DNA from: Maribellus sediminis
GTDB lineage: Bacteria; Bacteroidota; Bacteroidia; Bacteroidales; Prolixibacteraceae
Direction of reading: 5' to 3'
NCBI RefSeq assembly: GCF_011799805.1
Contig: NZ_WXUB01000002.1
Span: forward strand, 1,178,001-1,242,000
DNA: 64,000 nucleotides
In this document: positions 15,858 to 25,381 of the stretch, in pieces
Layout of the letters: every line of letters begins with the position of its first letter
How positions within the stretch are numbered: the stretch's first letter is position 1
Notes under the pieces: model-generated
Databases searched by the model: none
Told to the model about the DNA's origin: nothing
The model's input: only the letters and a program-made list of their open reading frames with translations
Translations under genes and position numbers: made by a program

Positions 15858-16994
15858 TTATCCTGTATTTTGTTGCCTGGAAATTTTCCGTTGTTGCAGA
15901 AAATAGCTAACCATCCTGAAAACATCTTCCGGAGTTATTTCAGGTTGCGGCGTGACAAGAGCATCCAGATTCCGGGTTTCAAAAGTTGGATTGATATTGA
16001 TGTACGCACCGGTGAACGACATACCAATGGCCATAATTCTTTCTATCTTCGTCATCTCCACATTGCTGAGCTTCATGTTGGCAACCAGCTTAATCGGAAG
16101 CAGTTTTTCCAGTATTTCGAGTATCGAACGGTTCGAAACCGGCTTCTTAGAAATAATATTTATGATCGGAGGTACTTTTTCGGTCTGAAGAATATCCATG
16201 AAATAGCTCACCATTGTATCAATCGGTAAAAGATTTTGTGTGCATTTCTCATCGATTTGCATTCTCAATGTTGTTCCCGGATTTAAAGCAGCTATACGTT
16301 GAATTCGTTTTGAGAAATCAAAAATACCATAATCGGTCTTGGTAATACCGGTGGATTTTTGTCCTACAATTTGTGAGATTCGGAGAATGCAACAGTTAAG
16401 TCCGTCTTCTTCGATGTATTGACGCAAACGGTTTTCAGCAAACCTTTTCGACTGTTCGTAATAATTGCGAAAAGCACCGATCTCTTCATCGGGGTAAAAA
16501 CGCTCCTGAAATATGCCTTTCAAAGTACCACACGAATAGGCAGTACTGATGAAATAGAAACGCGAACCCTTACCACTAAACTTCAGAAAAGTTTCTACTG
16601 AATTTGTAACACCCTGCATGTTGGTTCCAAATATTTCCTCTTTCGAATTGATATCGAATTTTAAAGAAGCTGCAAAATGGAAATAATGAATCGTTCCTTC
16701 AAATACCTGTTTTAGAACGTTTTCAGGCAAATTAAAATCAGGTTTGAATAAACTGTAATCATAAACTTCGAGCCGGCTGAAATCTACAGCATCATCGCTG
16801 CTCATTTCCAGCAACACATTTTTCATTCGGTCGGCCGCTGCCATACCTTCTTTTTTTCTGACCAAGGCAACAACCTGATAGCCGTTGTTGAGCAGTTCCA
16901 AAATAAAATTGGAAGCCACATAGCCATTTGCTCCGTTTATCACAACTTTCTTGTCAACCTGCTTATTTGCTCCTGAAGAAAGTTTCATGTCCAA
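15858..16994 (-). CDS. Extended SDR, fatty-acyl/thioester-reductase-like
   Basis: A 378-residue NAD(P)-binding protein of the NAD_binding_4 type (male-sterility/thioester reductase-like). The nucleotide motif GANGYVA begins at residue 21, HFAASL near 106, and the catalytic STAYSCG with YEQSK (Y179, K183) are intact. Family members reduce acyl-CoA or carrier-bound thioesters to aldehydes or alcohols, or act as sugar or steroid dehydrogenases. Its place among lipid-headgroup genes suggests a lipid substrate. The neighbours follow at 44 and 75 bases. Its exact reaction is not known. Confidence 0.75.
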   Translation of the reverse strand: MDMKLSSGANKQVDKKVVINGANGYVASNFILELLNNGYQVVALVRKKEGMAAADRMKNVLLEMSSDDAVDFSRLEVYDYSLFKPDFNLPENVLKQVFEGTIHYFHFAASLKFDINSKEEIFGTNMQGVTNSVETFLKFSGKGSRFYFISTAYSCGTLKGIFQERFYPDEEIGAFRNYYEQSKRFAENRLRQYIEEDGLNCCILRISQIVGQKSTGITKTDYGIFDFSKRIQRIAALNPGTTLRMQIDEKCTQNLLPIDTMVSYFMDILQTEKVPPIINIISKKPVSNRSILEILEKLLPIKLVANMKLSNVEMTKIERIMAIGMSFTGAYININPTFETRNLDALVTPQPEITPEDVFRMVSYFLQQRKISRQQNTG

Positions 16995-17069
16995 CTAAAT
17001 TGTATTACTATGATAAGTTACAATAATTTTTGTGATTAGGATAATTTTCGGAAATGTTAATTAAAGCGC

Positions 17070-17744
17070 TTAATGAAAGATCATTAAAACAATTGCCACA
17101 GAAAGCGGAATGGTAAGGTTATCTGATCCTCTCCAACTTACCAGTTCCGAAATGGTACCAACAATCGCTACCAACAAAGCCAGCCAGAAGGTTTTCAGGT
17201 CGAATACATCGCGGTTAAAGTAAAGCGCTATAAGGCTGATGACGAAACTTGTAATAAAAAAGGTCGCAGACCCAAAAAGCGATTTTTTTGTTTTAATTCC
17301 GAAGAGTTGAATTTTATGATTGTTTTTCTTGAGGCTCATTCCAACAATGGCAGCCATCGGATCTGAAATTCCCAAAATCAGCATCGGGAGTATAAAAAGG
17401 AATTTATCGTCGCGAAGATCTGAGATTAAAAAGGTGAGGTAAATCGATAGTGGCAGCATGTAACTCCCCATCGATTTTCGCTTTATATCATGAATCGATT
17501 TTAATTGCTTGGCAAATTGAGTTACCAAAAGACCGATAAAAAATATAACAGCCAGCACCAGTACATACCAGTGCGATTCGAAAATATAAGGAAAAGGAAC
17601 CACTGCAATGGTAGCAGTAAAATGAGCAAACTTCCGGGTAATCTCTCCGCTTACATTGAGTCTTCGGTAGTTTAACTCGTTAAACGCCAGTAAAAGAATA
17701 ATGGCGATAAAGTACACAACAGCAAGTGTAATTGTATTTCCCAT
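17070..17744 (-). CDS. DGK1/SEC59/VTE5-like CTP-dependent lipid kinase
   Basis: A 224-residue protein with seven or so transmembrane helices. It resembles the diacylglycerol/polyprenol kinase family that includes yeast DGK1, dolichol kinase and plant phytol kinase. RKFAHFTATIAVVPFPY, GISDPMAAIVG and KTKKSLFGSATFF are the characteristic motifs. Members phosphorylate a lipid alcohol with CTP. It sits between the CdsA-like and SDR genes, so it may supply a phosphorylated lipid to the cytidylyltransferase. The substrate (polyprenol, diacylglycerol or long-chain alcohol) is not determined. Confidence 0.75.
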   Translation of the reverse strand: MGNTITLAVVYFIAIILLLAFNELNYRRLNVSGEITRKFAHFTATIAVVPFPYIFESHWYVLVLAVIFFIGLLVTQFAKQLKSIHDIKRKSMGSYMLPLSIYLTFLISDLRDDKFLFILPMLILGISDPMAAIVGMSLKKNNHKIQLFGIKTKKSLFGSATFFITSFVISLIALYFNRDVFDLKTFWLALLVAIVGTISELVSWRGSDNLTIPLSVAIVLMIFH

Positions 17745-17842
17745 AACCCTTATATTTAGTTCAGTGTGCCTTAGTTAAGCCCAAAGCGTATTCACTTTAA
17801 ACAGATTTCGTTTGTCTCAGGTATCTGATTTATTCCTATATT

Positions 17843-18562
17843 TTAAAACGCTAAATACAAAGCTACCCAGGCACCTCCTGCAATTAAACTATCAAAACGG
17901 TCTAAAAATCCTCCGTGCCCCGGAATCAGCTGACTATAATCTTTTGTATTGAATTTTCTTTTGTAGAACGATGCTGCCAGGTCGCCGGCAAAGGCAAAAA
18001 CGATAATTCCGCTTGTCAAAAAGATAGTTTCCCAAATTGTGTAGCTCAGCAATTGCTTTAAAAAAAACGTACTTAACAAAGCAAATAAAGCACCTCCAAC
18101 AGTTCCACCAACGGTTTTATTCGGGCTGATCTGCGGGGCAATTTTGCGTTTTCCCCATAACTGTCCACTTATCTGGCTAAATGCATCAAATATCGACAAG
18201 ATGATGAAGGTGTATAATAACACCTCCTTTTCGGCACCTGAAAACTTCCAGAAGCCAAAGGCAAGAACAGTAAAAACAATGATTGATCCGATAAAAATTG
18301 GTGTCGCAATCAGACTTCGCTTTGCATAGAGCATAATAAGTTCAAGAGCACCAACAGCAAGAATTATCGCACTTACAATCCTGAACACCCGGGGATCTAT
18401 CACAATACTAAAAAACAGCACATTGATTATAACGAAATACGTAAAGAATTTAGTCCAGCTTTTTTGGGCAACAGCTTTATCCTTTTTCCGGTTGATGAAA
18501 TGAAAACCAAGTCCTCCCAACAGGAAGTAGCACAGAATAAATATGTAAATGGTACGAACCAT
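17843..18562 (-). CDS. Phosphatidate cytidylyltransferase-like protein
   Basis: A 239-residue membrane protein that activates phosphatidate or a related lipid phosphate with CTP. The complete CdsA signature occupies residues 198-224: S198, K201-R202, K207-D208, P214, HGG (216-218), DRFD (221-224). SPNKTVGG at 146-153 is also typical. It is shorter than E. coli CdsA (285 residues), mainly at the N-terminus. As first lipid gene after the permease it may serve a dedicated pathway; whether another CdsA exists elsewhere in the genome decides that. Spacing to the kinase-like gene is 98 bases. Confidence 0.85.
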   Translation of the reverse strand: MVRTIYIFILCYFLLGGLGFHFINRKKDKAVAQKSWTKFFTYFVIINVLFFSIVIDPRVFRIVSAIILAVGALELIMLYAKRSLIATPIFIGSIIVFTVLAFGFWKFSGAEKEVLLYTFIILSIFDAFSQISGQLWGKRKIAPQISPNKTVGGTVGGALFALLSTFFLKQLLSYTIWETIFLTSGIIVFAFAGDLAASFYKRKFNTKDYSQLIPGHGGFLDRFDSLIAGGAWVALYLAF

Positions 18563-18578
18563 ATCAATCCGGCAATTA

Positions 18579-19376
18579 CTATTTAAGTATCATCAAAATC
18601 CCGATAATAATCATCACCACAGCATAAACATGGCGGATGTTGTTTTCAGCTTTCCGCACCTGCAATTTCGATAACCAGCGGGTTCCGATTATAGCTCCGA
18701 TAACCGATCCCGAAGTCAAAAATGCAACCAGGGTAAGATCAATTCGGCCAACCAGGAAATGTGCCCCCACTGCAAAAAAGGCATTCACAAAAATAATAAG
18801 CAGGGAAGTTCCAACCACCTTCTTCAAGGTTAAGCGCGAGGAAAACAAACCGGCCATAACCGGTGCTGTTCCGCTTGTTCCAAATGTTCCGGAAATGGCG
18901 CCTGCAAAAAATCCAAAAAACGATCCGCGACTGATACGCCCCATATTTGAAAGCGGCCTCAATTCTTTTCCATTTTCTTCGCACCGTTTTTTACGCCAGG
19001 TAGTAAAACTCATATTCATGGCGATTAGTATCGAATAAATTCCGAAAGCAGTTTTTAACTGTTTCGATGAAATATAACCGGTCAGAGCAGCTCCGGCCAA
19101 AGCTCCAATAATTCCGGCCACAGCGAATATCTTACCTGTTTTAAGATCAACATTCCCTTTACGGAAATGCCCGATCGTTCCAACAAGACCAATCGGGAGT
19201 GTTGCTGTCAGAGAGGTTGGAACAGCAACCTGGGCAGGAGCACCAATAATCAGTGTCAGTACCGGTAAAAAGAAGAAACCACCGCCACCACCGAGCATGG
19301 TTCCAAACAAACCAAGCGCAAAGCCAATCAGGGGTAAAATCAGGTAAATGGATTGGTATTCAGAATAGAATATCAT
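18579..19376 (-). CDS. TauE/SafE-family sulfite exporter-like permease
   Basis: A 265-residue integral membrane protein with about eight hydrophobic helices. The N-terminal FGTMLGGGGGFFFLPVLTL and the second-half GAISGTFGTSGTAPVMAG are the paired signature of the family. These proteins export sulfite, sulfoacetate or other small organic anions. It begins the minus-strand run that ends with DUF5686, 16 bases before the CdsA-like gene. This might link it to a sulfur-containing lipid, but shared transcription alone is weak evidence. Confidence 0.85.
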   Translation of the reverse strand: MIFYSEYQSIYLILPLIGFALGLFGTMLGGGGGFFFLPVLTLIIGAPAQVAVPTSLTATLPIGLVGTIGHFRKGNVDLKTGKIFAVAGIIGALAGAALTGYISSKQLKTAFGIYSILIAMNMSFTTWRKKRCEENGKELRPLSNMGRISRGSFFGFFAGAISGTFGTSGTAPVMAGLFSSRLTLKKVVGTSLLIIFVNAFFAVGAHFLVGRIDLTLVAFLTSGSVIGAIIGTRWLSKLQVRKAENNIRHVYAVVMIIIGILMILK

Positions 19377-19395
19377 AAGTTAGTTTTAGCACTCT

Positions 19396-19403
19396 CAAAT
19401 ATA
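19396..19403 (-). promoter_or_regulatory. -7 box for the permease/lipid operon
   Basis: On the minus strand this is TATATTTG, an exact TAnnTTTG match, 20 bases ahead of the permease ATG. It would drive the whole co-directional run from 19376 down to 12757 if no internal promoter acts. The rest of the 316-base gap to the tricorn-like gene is AT-rich; a 71-codon ORF there has no coding character. Confidence 0.55.
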
Positions 19404-19692
19404 ATCATTCTATTGCCAAATGAAATAAATATGAACCTAGCATCACAATTCACAGACACAAGAACCTATCTATCAGAAACTTTGACAACAAAAAAAATTA
19501 ACAAACAACAGGCCGATCCGAACCAATCAAACAGAAATATGTTAGTTAAACAAAATAAAATCAGGTAAACCTGTTACATAATAAAGCCTGAGTTTACTTA
19601 TTTCAATACAATTTATTAAATTCAAAATCCTTAATATCGAACCTGTTGTGCACAGGAAACCGGAACATTCAATACTAAAAATATCAAATACT

Positions 19693-22600
19693 ATGAAAAA
19701 ACTCTTTACGATCTTACTGTCTCTTTTCATTACGATAGGCAGCTGGGCACAGGCAACCAAATTGTTAAGGCAACCGACATTAAGCGGAAGCCATATTGCC
19801 TACACCTATGGAGGGGACCTTTGGTTGACCGACCTTTCGAGCATGCAAACAAAGCGTCTTACCAGTACAGGTGCAGTTGAAAGTAATCCGCACTTTTCGC
19901 CTGATGGAAAAACCATTGCATTTAGCTCCAACCGATCAGGTACAACGTCGGTTTACACAGTGCCGATTGAAGGTGGAACACCAACTCGATTAAGCTGGTA
20001 CCCCAGCAGTGCTAACGTTTGTGGATGGACACCCGACGGCGAAAAAGTGTTGTTCAGTTCAACTCGTGAAACTGCTCCATCAGGATATGAGCGCTTGTGG
20101 CTGGTTTCGAAAGACGGTGGACCTGAGGAATTACTGACCAAACAATGGGGACACGACGGATCGTACTCGGCCGACGGGAAGAAAATTGTTATCGACCGGA
20201 TTTCGAGATGGGATGTGGAATGGCGCGACTACCGCGGCGGACAAAATACCCCACTTGTAATTCTGGATTTAAAAGATTTCTCCGAAACCTTATTGCCCAA
20301 CAACCATGAAACCGACATTAATCCGCTTTGGCTCGGAGATAAAATCTATTTCTTGTCGGACCGTGATTTTGTTAGCAACATTTGGAGTTATGATGTAAAA
20401 TCGAAGGCATTGGAACAGCTTACAACATTTGAAGGATCGGATGTAAAATGGCTGGACGGCAACGGACAACAACTCGTGTTTGAGCGCGAAGGAACGCTGC
20501 ACCTTTTCGACTTAAATACGAAGCAAATTTCGACACTTGATATTGAAATTATTGGAGATTTCCCATGGGCCGAAGTTCAATGGGAAGATGTAAGCAGCAG
20601 AGCCAGTGCAGGTTCGCTCTCTCCTACCGGCAAACGTGCCATTTTTGAAGCACGTGGCGATATATTCACGGTTCCTGAAGAACACGGGGATACCCGAAAT
20701 ATTACCCAAAGTTCAGGAGCTGCTGACCGTGCTCCGATCTGGTCGCCCAAAGGTGATCAAATTGCCTGGTTTTCCGACAAAAGCGGTAAAGGCTATGAGC
20801 TACTGATCGGTGATCAGGATGGCTTTTCAGAGCCGATAAGCATTTCTATCGGTGAATCGAAATTGGGCTGGGAACCAAGCTGGTCGCCCGATGGAAAATA
20901 CATTGCATTTGTTGACGATGACGTGCGAATCCGGGTAGTGGATATCGAAGCAAAAACAATTAAAACGATTGACACAGGTGGTAATAATCTCGAACGTGGG
21001 GATATGGGATTGACCTGGTCGCCCGACTCAAAATACCTGGCTTATGCAAAATCAGCAGCCAATAATTTCCGTCAAATCACCATTTGGTCGCTTGAAGACA
21101 ACAGCATTAAAAAGGTGACCAACACTTTTGCCGACGCCTTTGCTCCAGCCTGGGATCGTGATAAAAAACATTTCTATTTTCTGGCTTCCACTGATCTTGC
21201 TCTGGGTTCAGGTTGGGCAAACACCAGTTCGATGACTGCTGATGCAAACTACAGCGTGTATGTGGTTAATCTGCAAAAAGATGAATCATCGCCGTTCAAA
21301 TTACGCAGCGACGAAGAGGAAGTGAAAAAAGAAAGCAGTGATAAAGACAAGAAGGAGAAGGACAAAGACAAGAAGGAAGACGAAAAGGATAAAAAAGGCA
21401 ACGAAGACAAAAAAGACGAAGAAAAACAGGATAGCATTAAAATCGATTTTGAAGGGATTGACGGCAGAACGATTGCTTTGCCAATGCCCGCAAGAAAATA
21501 CCGACAAGTGGTAAGCGGACCTGCAGGCACCGTTTTTATTGCCGAATCGGTACCGAACGAATCGGGTTACACCGTGCAAAAATTTAGTTTAGAAGATCGT
21601 GAAGCAAAGGAGTTTGTTAGCGGAGCCCGAAGTCTCTCTGTTTCCAATGATGGTAAAAAAATGTTATCGAGAGTTGGTTCGTCGTGGAAAATAATGGACA
21701 CAGGAAAAGCTTCAGGGAAAGATGGAAAGAACCTGAAAGTGGACCTGAAAATGAAACTCGACCGTTCGCAGGAATGGAAACAAATATTTGAAGAAGCCTG
21801 GCGCTATGAGCGGGATTATTTTTACGATCCGAACCTGCACGGCAGAGACTGGGATGTGGTTTACAACAGGTATTCTCCTTTAATTTCATACGTAAAACAT
21901 CGCGCTGATCTGACCTACATTCTCGACCAGATGAACGGTGAACTTTCGGTTGGACACAGCTTTGTTGGCGGAGGTAATTATCCATCTACCGAAAGTAATA
22001 ACATCGGTTTATTAGGTGCCGACCTGGTGCCCGAAAAAGGATACTGGAAAATTGAACGGATCTATACCTCCGAAAGCTGGAATCCGGGACTGTCGAGCCC
22101 ATTGGATGAACCGGGTTTAAAAGTTGAAAATGGCAATTTCATTGTCGGGATAAATGGGAAAGAGCTCACAAGTGATGTTAATCCATTCCAGTTGCTTGAC
22201 GGAACATCAGGTGTACAAACAGTATTACACATCAGTGATAAAGCAGATTTTGAAAGTGCATGGAAAATCACCGTTAAGCCCATTAGCAGCGAATCTGCCT
22301 TGCGTCAAAGAGCTTGGGTAGAAGATAACCGCCGTAAAGTTGATGAGTTATCCGACGGGAAACTGGCCTACATCTGGGTGCCCAATACCGGTGGGCCCGG
22401 ATTTATTTCGTTTAACCGCTATTTCTTTGCGCAACAGGATAAGTTAGGTGCAGTAATCGACGAACGTTTTAATGGTGGTGGATTGCTCGACGATTACATG
22501 GTTGATATGATGACGCGTAAACTCAGAGCTGCATTGACCAACGAGGTTCCGAATGGCAAACCGATGAAATTGCCTGCCGGAATTCTTGGCCCCAAAGCAT

Positions 22601-22974
22601 TGTTGATTAATGAAAAAGCGGGTTCCGGTGGCGACTTTTTCCCATGGGTATTCCGTCAGCAAAAAGCCGGTCCGTTAATTGGTGCCACTACCTGGGGGGG
22701 ATTGGTTAAATCATCCGTCCATTACGGTTTAATTGATGGCGGAATGATTACAGCACCGGATAATGCGGTGTTCGATCCGATCAATAACAAGTGGGTTGCT
22801 GAAAATCACGGCGTAGCTCCGGATATTGCCGTCCGCCAGGATGCAAAAGCGCTGGAACAAGGCAAAGATCCGCAATTGGAACGTGCTGTTCAGGAAGTAT
22901 TAAAAATGCTGGGTAGTGAAAATCAGTCAGAAATAACACCTCCACCATTTTCGACTCCTGCTATTAAAAAATAA
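19693..22974 (+). CDS. Tricorn-like S41-family protease
   Basis: A 1093-residue secreted peptidase of the tricorn type. The start at ATG 19693 gives a clean signal peptide (MKKLFTILLSLFITIGSWAQ). Then come two beta-propellers of PD40/TolB repeats, with repeated SPDGK-like motifs between residues 30 and 540. A 30-residue Lys/Glu/Asp-rich linker lies near 550-585. The core follows: the catalytic His in LSVGHSFVGGG, a PDZ-like segment (LDEPGLKVENGNFIVGINGKEL), and the Ser-Asp region EKAGSGGDFFPW. Tricorn homologues trim oligopeptides; here a periplasmic or surface location is predicted. Length fits the family. Confidence 0.9.
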   Translation: MKKLFTILLSLFITIGSWAQATKLLRQPTLSGSHIAYTYGGDLWLTDLSSMQTKRLTSTGAVESNPHFSPDGKTIAFSSNRSGTTSVYTVPIEGGTPTRLSWYPSSANVCGWTPDGEKVLFSSTRETAPSGYERLWLVSKDGGPEELLTKQWGHDGSYSADGKKIVIDRISRWDVEWRDYRGGQNTPLVILDLKDFSETLLPNNHETDINPLWLGDKIYFLSDRDFVSNIWSYDVKSKALEQLTTFEGSDVKWLDGNGQQLVFEREGTLHLFDLNTKQISTLDIEIIGDFPWAEVQWEDVSSRASAGSLSPTGKRAIFEARGDIFTVPEEHGDTRNITQSSGAADRAPIWSPKGDQIAWFSDKSGKGYELLIGDQDGFSEPISISIGESKLGWEPSWSPDGKYIAFVDDDVRIRVVDIEAKTIKTIDTGGNNLERGDMGLTWSPDSKYLAYAKSAANNFRQITIWSLEDNSIKKVTNTFADAFAPAWDRDKKHFYFLASTDLALGSGWANTSSMTADANYSVYVVNLQKDESSPFKLRSDEEEVKKESSDKDKKEKDKDKKEDEKDKKGNEDKKDEEKQDSIKIDFEGIDGRTIALPMPARKYRQVVSGPAGTVFIAESVPNESGYTVQKFSLEDREAKEFVSGARSLSVSNDGKKMLSRVGSSWKIMDTGKASGKDGKNLKVDLKMKLDRSQEWKQIFEEAWRYERDYFYDPNLHGRDWDVVYNRYSPLISYVKHRADLTYILDQMNGELSVGHSFVGGGNYPSTESNNIGLLGADLVPEKGYWKIERIYTSESWNPGLSSPLDEPGLKVENGNFIVGINGKELTSDVNPFQLLDGTSGVQTVLHISDKADFESAWKITVKPISSESALRQRAWVEDNRRKVDELSDGKLAYIWVPNTGGPGFISFNRYFFAQQDKLGAVIDERFNGGGLLDDYMVDMMTRKLRAALTNEVPNGKPMKLPAGILGPKALLINEKAGSGGDFFPWVFRQQKAGPLIGATTWGGLVKSSVHYGLIDGGMITAPDNAVFDPINNKWVAENHGVAPDIAVRQDAKALEQGKDPQLERAVQEVLKMLGSENQSEITPPPFSTPAIKK

Positions 22975-22997
22975 AATATTCTAATATATTGTTCAAC

Positions 22998-23036
22998 GAA
23001 AAGGTCTTGCCTAAAATTAGGAAAGGCCTTTTCTAT
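22998..23036 (+). terminator. Probable terminator of the tricorn-like gene
   Basis: GAAAAGG (22998-23004) pairs with CCTTTTC (23027-23033), with an inner CCT/AGG pair in the loop, followed by TATTTTA. It lies about 25 bases after the stop codon. Confidence 0.7.
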
Positions 23037-23202
23037 TTTACAAAATCCCTTTCATTACTGCAACTTAGCGTTCTCCTTCTTTTAATAAAATACTTTAATG
23101 TATTTTTATTTTCATAAGGCATTCATTTTTAGTAACTTTTATATAGCCTTAAAAACATAAGGTCACTAATTCTCATAAATTATTCATTTAAAACTAAGTG
23201 TG

Positions 23203-23970
23203 ATGAAAAAATTGTTTACCGGTATCTTATTGTTAACCTTTGCCTTTCTTGTAAAAATTACCACTGCGCAAGAAGATGCACCAAAACCCAGGTACATTGT
23301 GTGGGAAGCTAAAGTTGAAATTGCCCAAATGGAAAAATTATTAAGTGCACTGGATGCCGTGCACGATTATATGAAAGAACTGGACTATCCTTATCCCGAA
23401 CTGATTCAACATGCAGAAGGACATGTTTGGGCATCGGCACCTATTGAAAGCATGGCCGACCTCGATAAAATGAGGGAAGCTGATGATAAAGTATGGGGAG
23501 CCAACCAGAAAAAAAGTGAGGAACTGGGTAAGATGTTTGAGGATTCGTATACAAAAGTCGGAGGAATGGTGCTGGAATTGCAGCCCGAACTTTCAATTAT
23601 GCCGGAAGAACAAAGTACCCAAACCACGGGGCAGCGGTTCAGGCTGTATGAAAAATTCTATGTGAAAAACGGAAAAGGAAAGGAGTTTTCTGATCTAGTA
23701 AAGAAATACTGCGAATTGCGCAAAAAACTCGGATACAACCAGCCATTTTACACTTTCCACCCAATGCTGGCAGGCGATATGTCGGTTGTCTATTTTATAT
23801 CTGAAATGGGTAACAGCCCCGCAGAAAACCTCAAAATGAACGATGAATTCTGGGCCAAAGCAGGTGATGAAGGCGCTGAACTTTTTAATGTCTTAAAAGA
23901 AACCGTTTCCTCAATGGATCAATATTTTGGGGTAATCGACTTCGACAATTCCTATTTTCCTGAAAACTAA
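23203..23970 (+). CDS. Secreted protein of two similar alpha/beta-barrel-like halves, function unknown
   Basis: A 255-residue protein. The start at ATG 23203 (a GTG lies just before at 23200) gives a signal peptide ending TTAQ. The mature part shows two related halves. Residues ~28-95 have WEAKVEIAQMEKL, then ELDYPYPE, then DKMREADDKVW. Residues ~147-215 have YEKFYVKNGKGKEF, then KLGYNQPF, then LKMNDEFW. This layout suggests an internally duplicated ferredoxin-like (NIPSNAP/ABM-type) fold; that is inference. A near-consensus -7 box (TAACTTTT, 23133-23140) lies upstream. I do not recognise the family. Confidence 0.7.
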   Translation: MKKLFTGILLLTFAFLVKITTAQEDAPKPRYIVWEAKVEIAQMEKLLSALDAVHDYMKELDYPYPELIQHAEGHVWASAPIESMADLDKMREADDKVWGANQKKSEELGKMFEDSYTKVGGMVLELQPELSIMPEEQSTQTTGQRFRLYEKFYVKNGKGKEFSDLVKKYCELRKKLGYNQPFYTFHPMLAGDMSVVYFISEMGNSPAENLKMNDEFWAKAGDEGAELFNVLKETVSSMDQYFGVIDFDNSYFPEN

Positions 23971-23991
23971 TTACGAATGACAATAGTATTC

Positions 23992-24027
23992 AAAGCTCTT
24001 CCAATCTGGAGGAGCTTTCATTTTTTT
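23992..24027. terminator. Bidirectional terminator between convergent genes
   Basis: AAAGCTCTTCCA (23992-24003) pairs with TGGAGGAGCTTT (24007-24018) with one G-U pair, followed on the plus strand by CATTTTTTTATT. Its 3' arm overlaps the last codon of the minus-strand amidohydrolase gene. Confidence 0.8.
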
Positions 24028-25334
24028 ATTAAACCAATAACATTGGCAGTCATTACTTCAATTCCCGTTTTTATGGTATTCTCATAGTCGGGAGTCAGGG
24101 TTGGCGAATGCAGTGGCGACGGACGTAAGCCTTCGGCCTTAAGTTTCGCCATCAATTCAGGGCTCGTACTTCCCAGCCAGATCAAACAAATTGGTACATC
24201 TTCTGGGGTTAGACCATATTTCCCAAAATCCTCTCCTACCATTTCAGGTTGTGTTTCGATGATATTTTCGGCACCAATAACATCAGAAGCAAAACCAATT
24301 ACATCAGCGCTTAATTCGTTATCATTCAGAACCGGTGGAGTTTCTGCCGGATCGACAAACACTTTTGGCAATTTATCGTCAGGCATTCCGGCAGTTTTGG
24401 CTGCAGCGGCACTTATTCGCTCAATTGCAGCTATCACTTTTTTTATTGTTTCATCGGAAAAATAACGCAGGGTCAACTCCATTTTCACCTCGTCGGGAAT
24501 AATGTTCGGACGTGTTCCTCCGTGGATAGAACCAACGGTTACAACAGCAGGTTCGGTCGGACTCAGTTCGCGGCTTACAATCGTTTGCAAATCGGTAACA
24601 ATGCGGGACGCAATAACAATCGGATCGATACATTTTTGCGGATATGCACCATGTCCGCCAACGCCATAAACCGTAATTTCAACCGTTTTTACACCGGCAA
24701 AAACGGGCCCGCCGCGCAAACCGATCTGTCCGGTTTCCAGTTCGGGATTAATATGATAAGCCAGCGCATAATCAGGTACCGGGAATTTACTGAACAATCC
24801 GGCTTCAATAGCCTGCCCTGCTCCCCCACTGTATTCTTCAGCTTGTTGAGCGATAACCAGCAAGTTACCACTCCATTCATCTTTTAAATCGACCAGCGAC
24901 CTGAGAGTTCCTGTCCACGTGCTCATGTGGATATCGTGTCCGCAGGCGTGCATTACTGCCACTTCATCACCATTCAGGTCGGCCGTTTTTATGCTGGCAA
25001 AATCAAACCCGGTCTTTTCTTCCACAGGTAATGCATCCATATCAGTTCGAAGCATCACGGTTGGCCCATCACCATTTCTGAAAACTCCTATTACACTGTT
25101 TCCTCCAAAATTGCGGGTGACCTCAAAACCAATTTGCTCCAGTTCAGAAGCCATTCGTTTTGAGGTTTCAAATTCCTGAAACGACAATTCCGGATTGGCA
25201 TGTAAATGTTTACAGAGCTCTAAAGCATAGCCTGTTTGTTTTTCCGCTTCAGCTTTTATTATCTCAACCGATTGCGCGAATACACCTGTTTGAACTACCA
25301 TAACCAATAATGATGAGAGTAATTTGAGTTTCAT
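24018..25334 (-). CDS. M20-family amidohydrolase (amidohydrolase/N-acyl-amino-acid hydrolase)
   Basis: A 438-residue zinc-dependent amidohydrolase with a signal peptide (MKLKLLSSLLVMVVQTGVFAQ), placing it in the periplasm. The metal-site motifs are HACGHDIH near 110-117, QQAEEYSGGAGQA with the catalytic Glu, and the C-terminal MVGEDFGKYG. The lid domain begins near GVKTVEITVYGVGGHGAYP. Relatives deacylate N-acyl amino acids or hippurate; the substrate is not clear. The start is the second in-frame ATG, because the preceding eight residues would spoil the signal peptide. Confidence 0.88.
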   Translation of the reverse strand: MKLKLLSSLLVMVVQTGVFAQSVEIIKAEAEKQTGYALELCKHLHANPELSFQEFETSKRMASELEQIGFEVTRNFGGNSVIGVFRNGDGPTVMLRTDMDALPVEEKTGFDFASIKTADLNGDEVAVMHACGHDIHMSTWTGTLRSLVDLKDEWSGNLLVIAQQAEEYSGGAGQAIEAGLFSKFPVPDYALAYHINPELETGQIGLRGGPVFAGVKTVEITVYGVGGHGAYPQKCIDPIVIASRIVTDLQTIVSRELSPTEPAVVTVGSIHGGTRPNIIPDEVKMELTLRYFSDETIKKVIAAIERISAAAAKTAGMPDDKLPKVFVDPAETPPVLNDNELSADVIGFASDVIGAENIIETQPEMVGEDFGKYGLTPEDVPICLIWLGSTSPELMAKLKAEGLRPSPLHSPTLTPDYENTIKTGIEVMTANVIGLIKK

Positions 25335-25381
25335 CTTATTCCTGTTTTTAATGAACAAGTCGAATGTAACGAAAGTTTCAG

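Noticed and set aside
19353-19568. 71-codon ORF between the permease and tricorn-like genes
   Set aside because: It spans the divergent promoter of the permease, is AT-rich and has no conserved feature.
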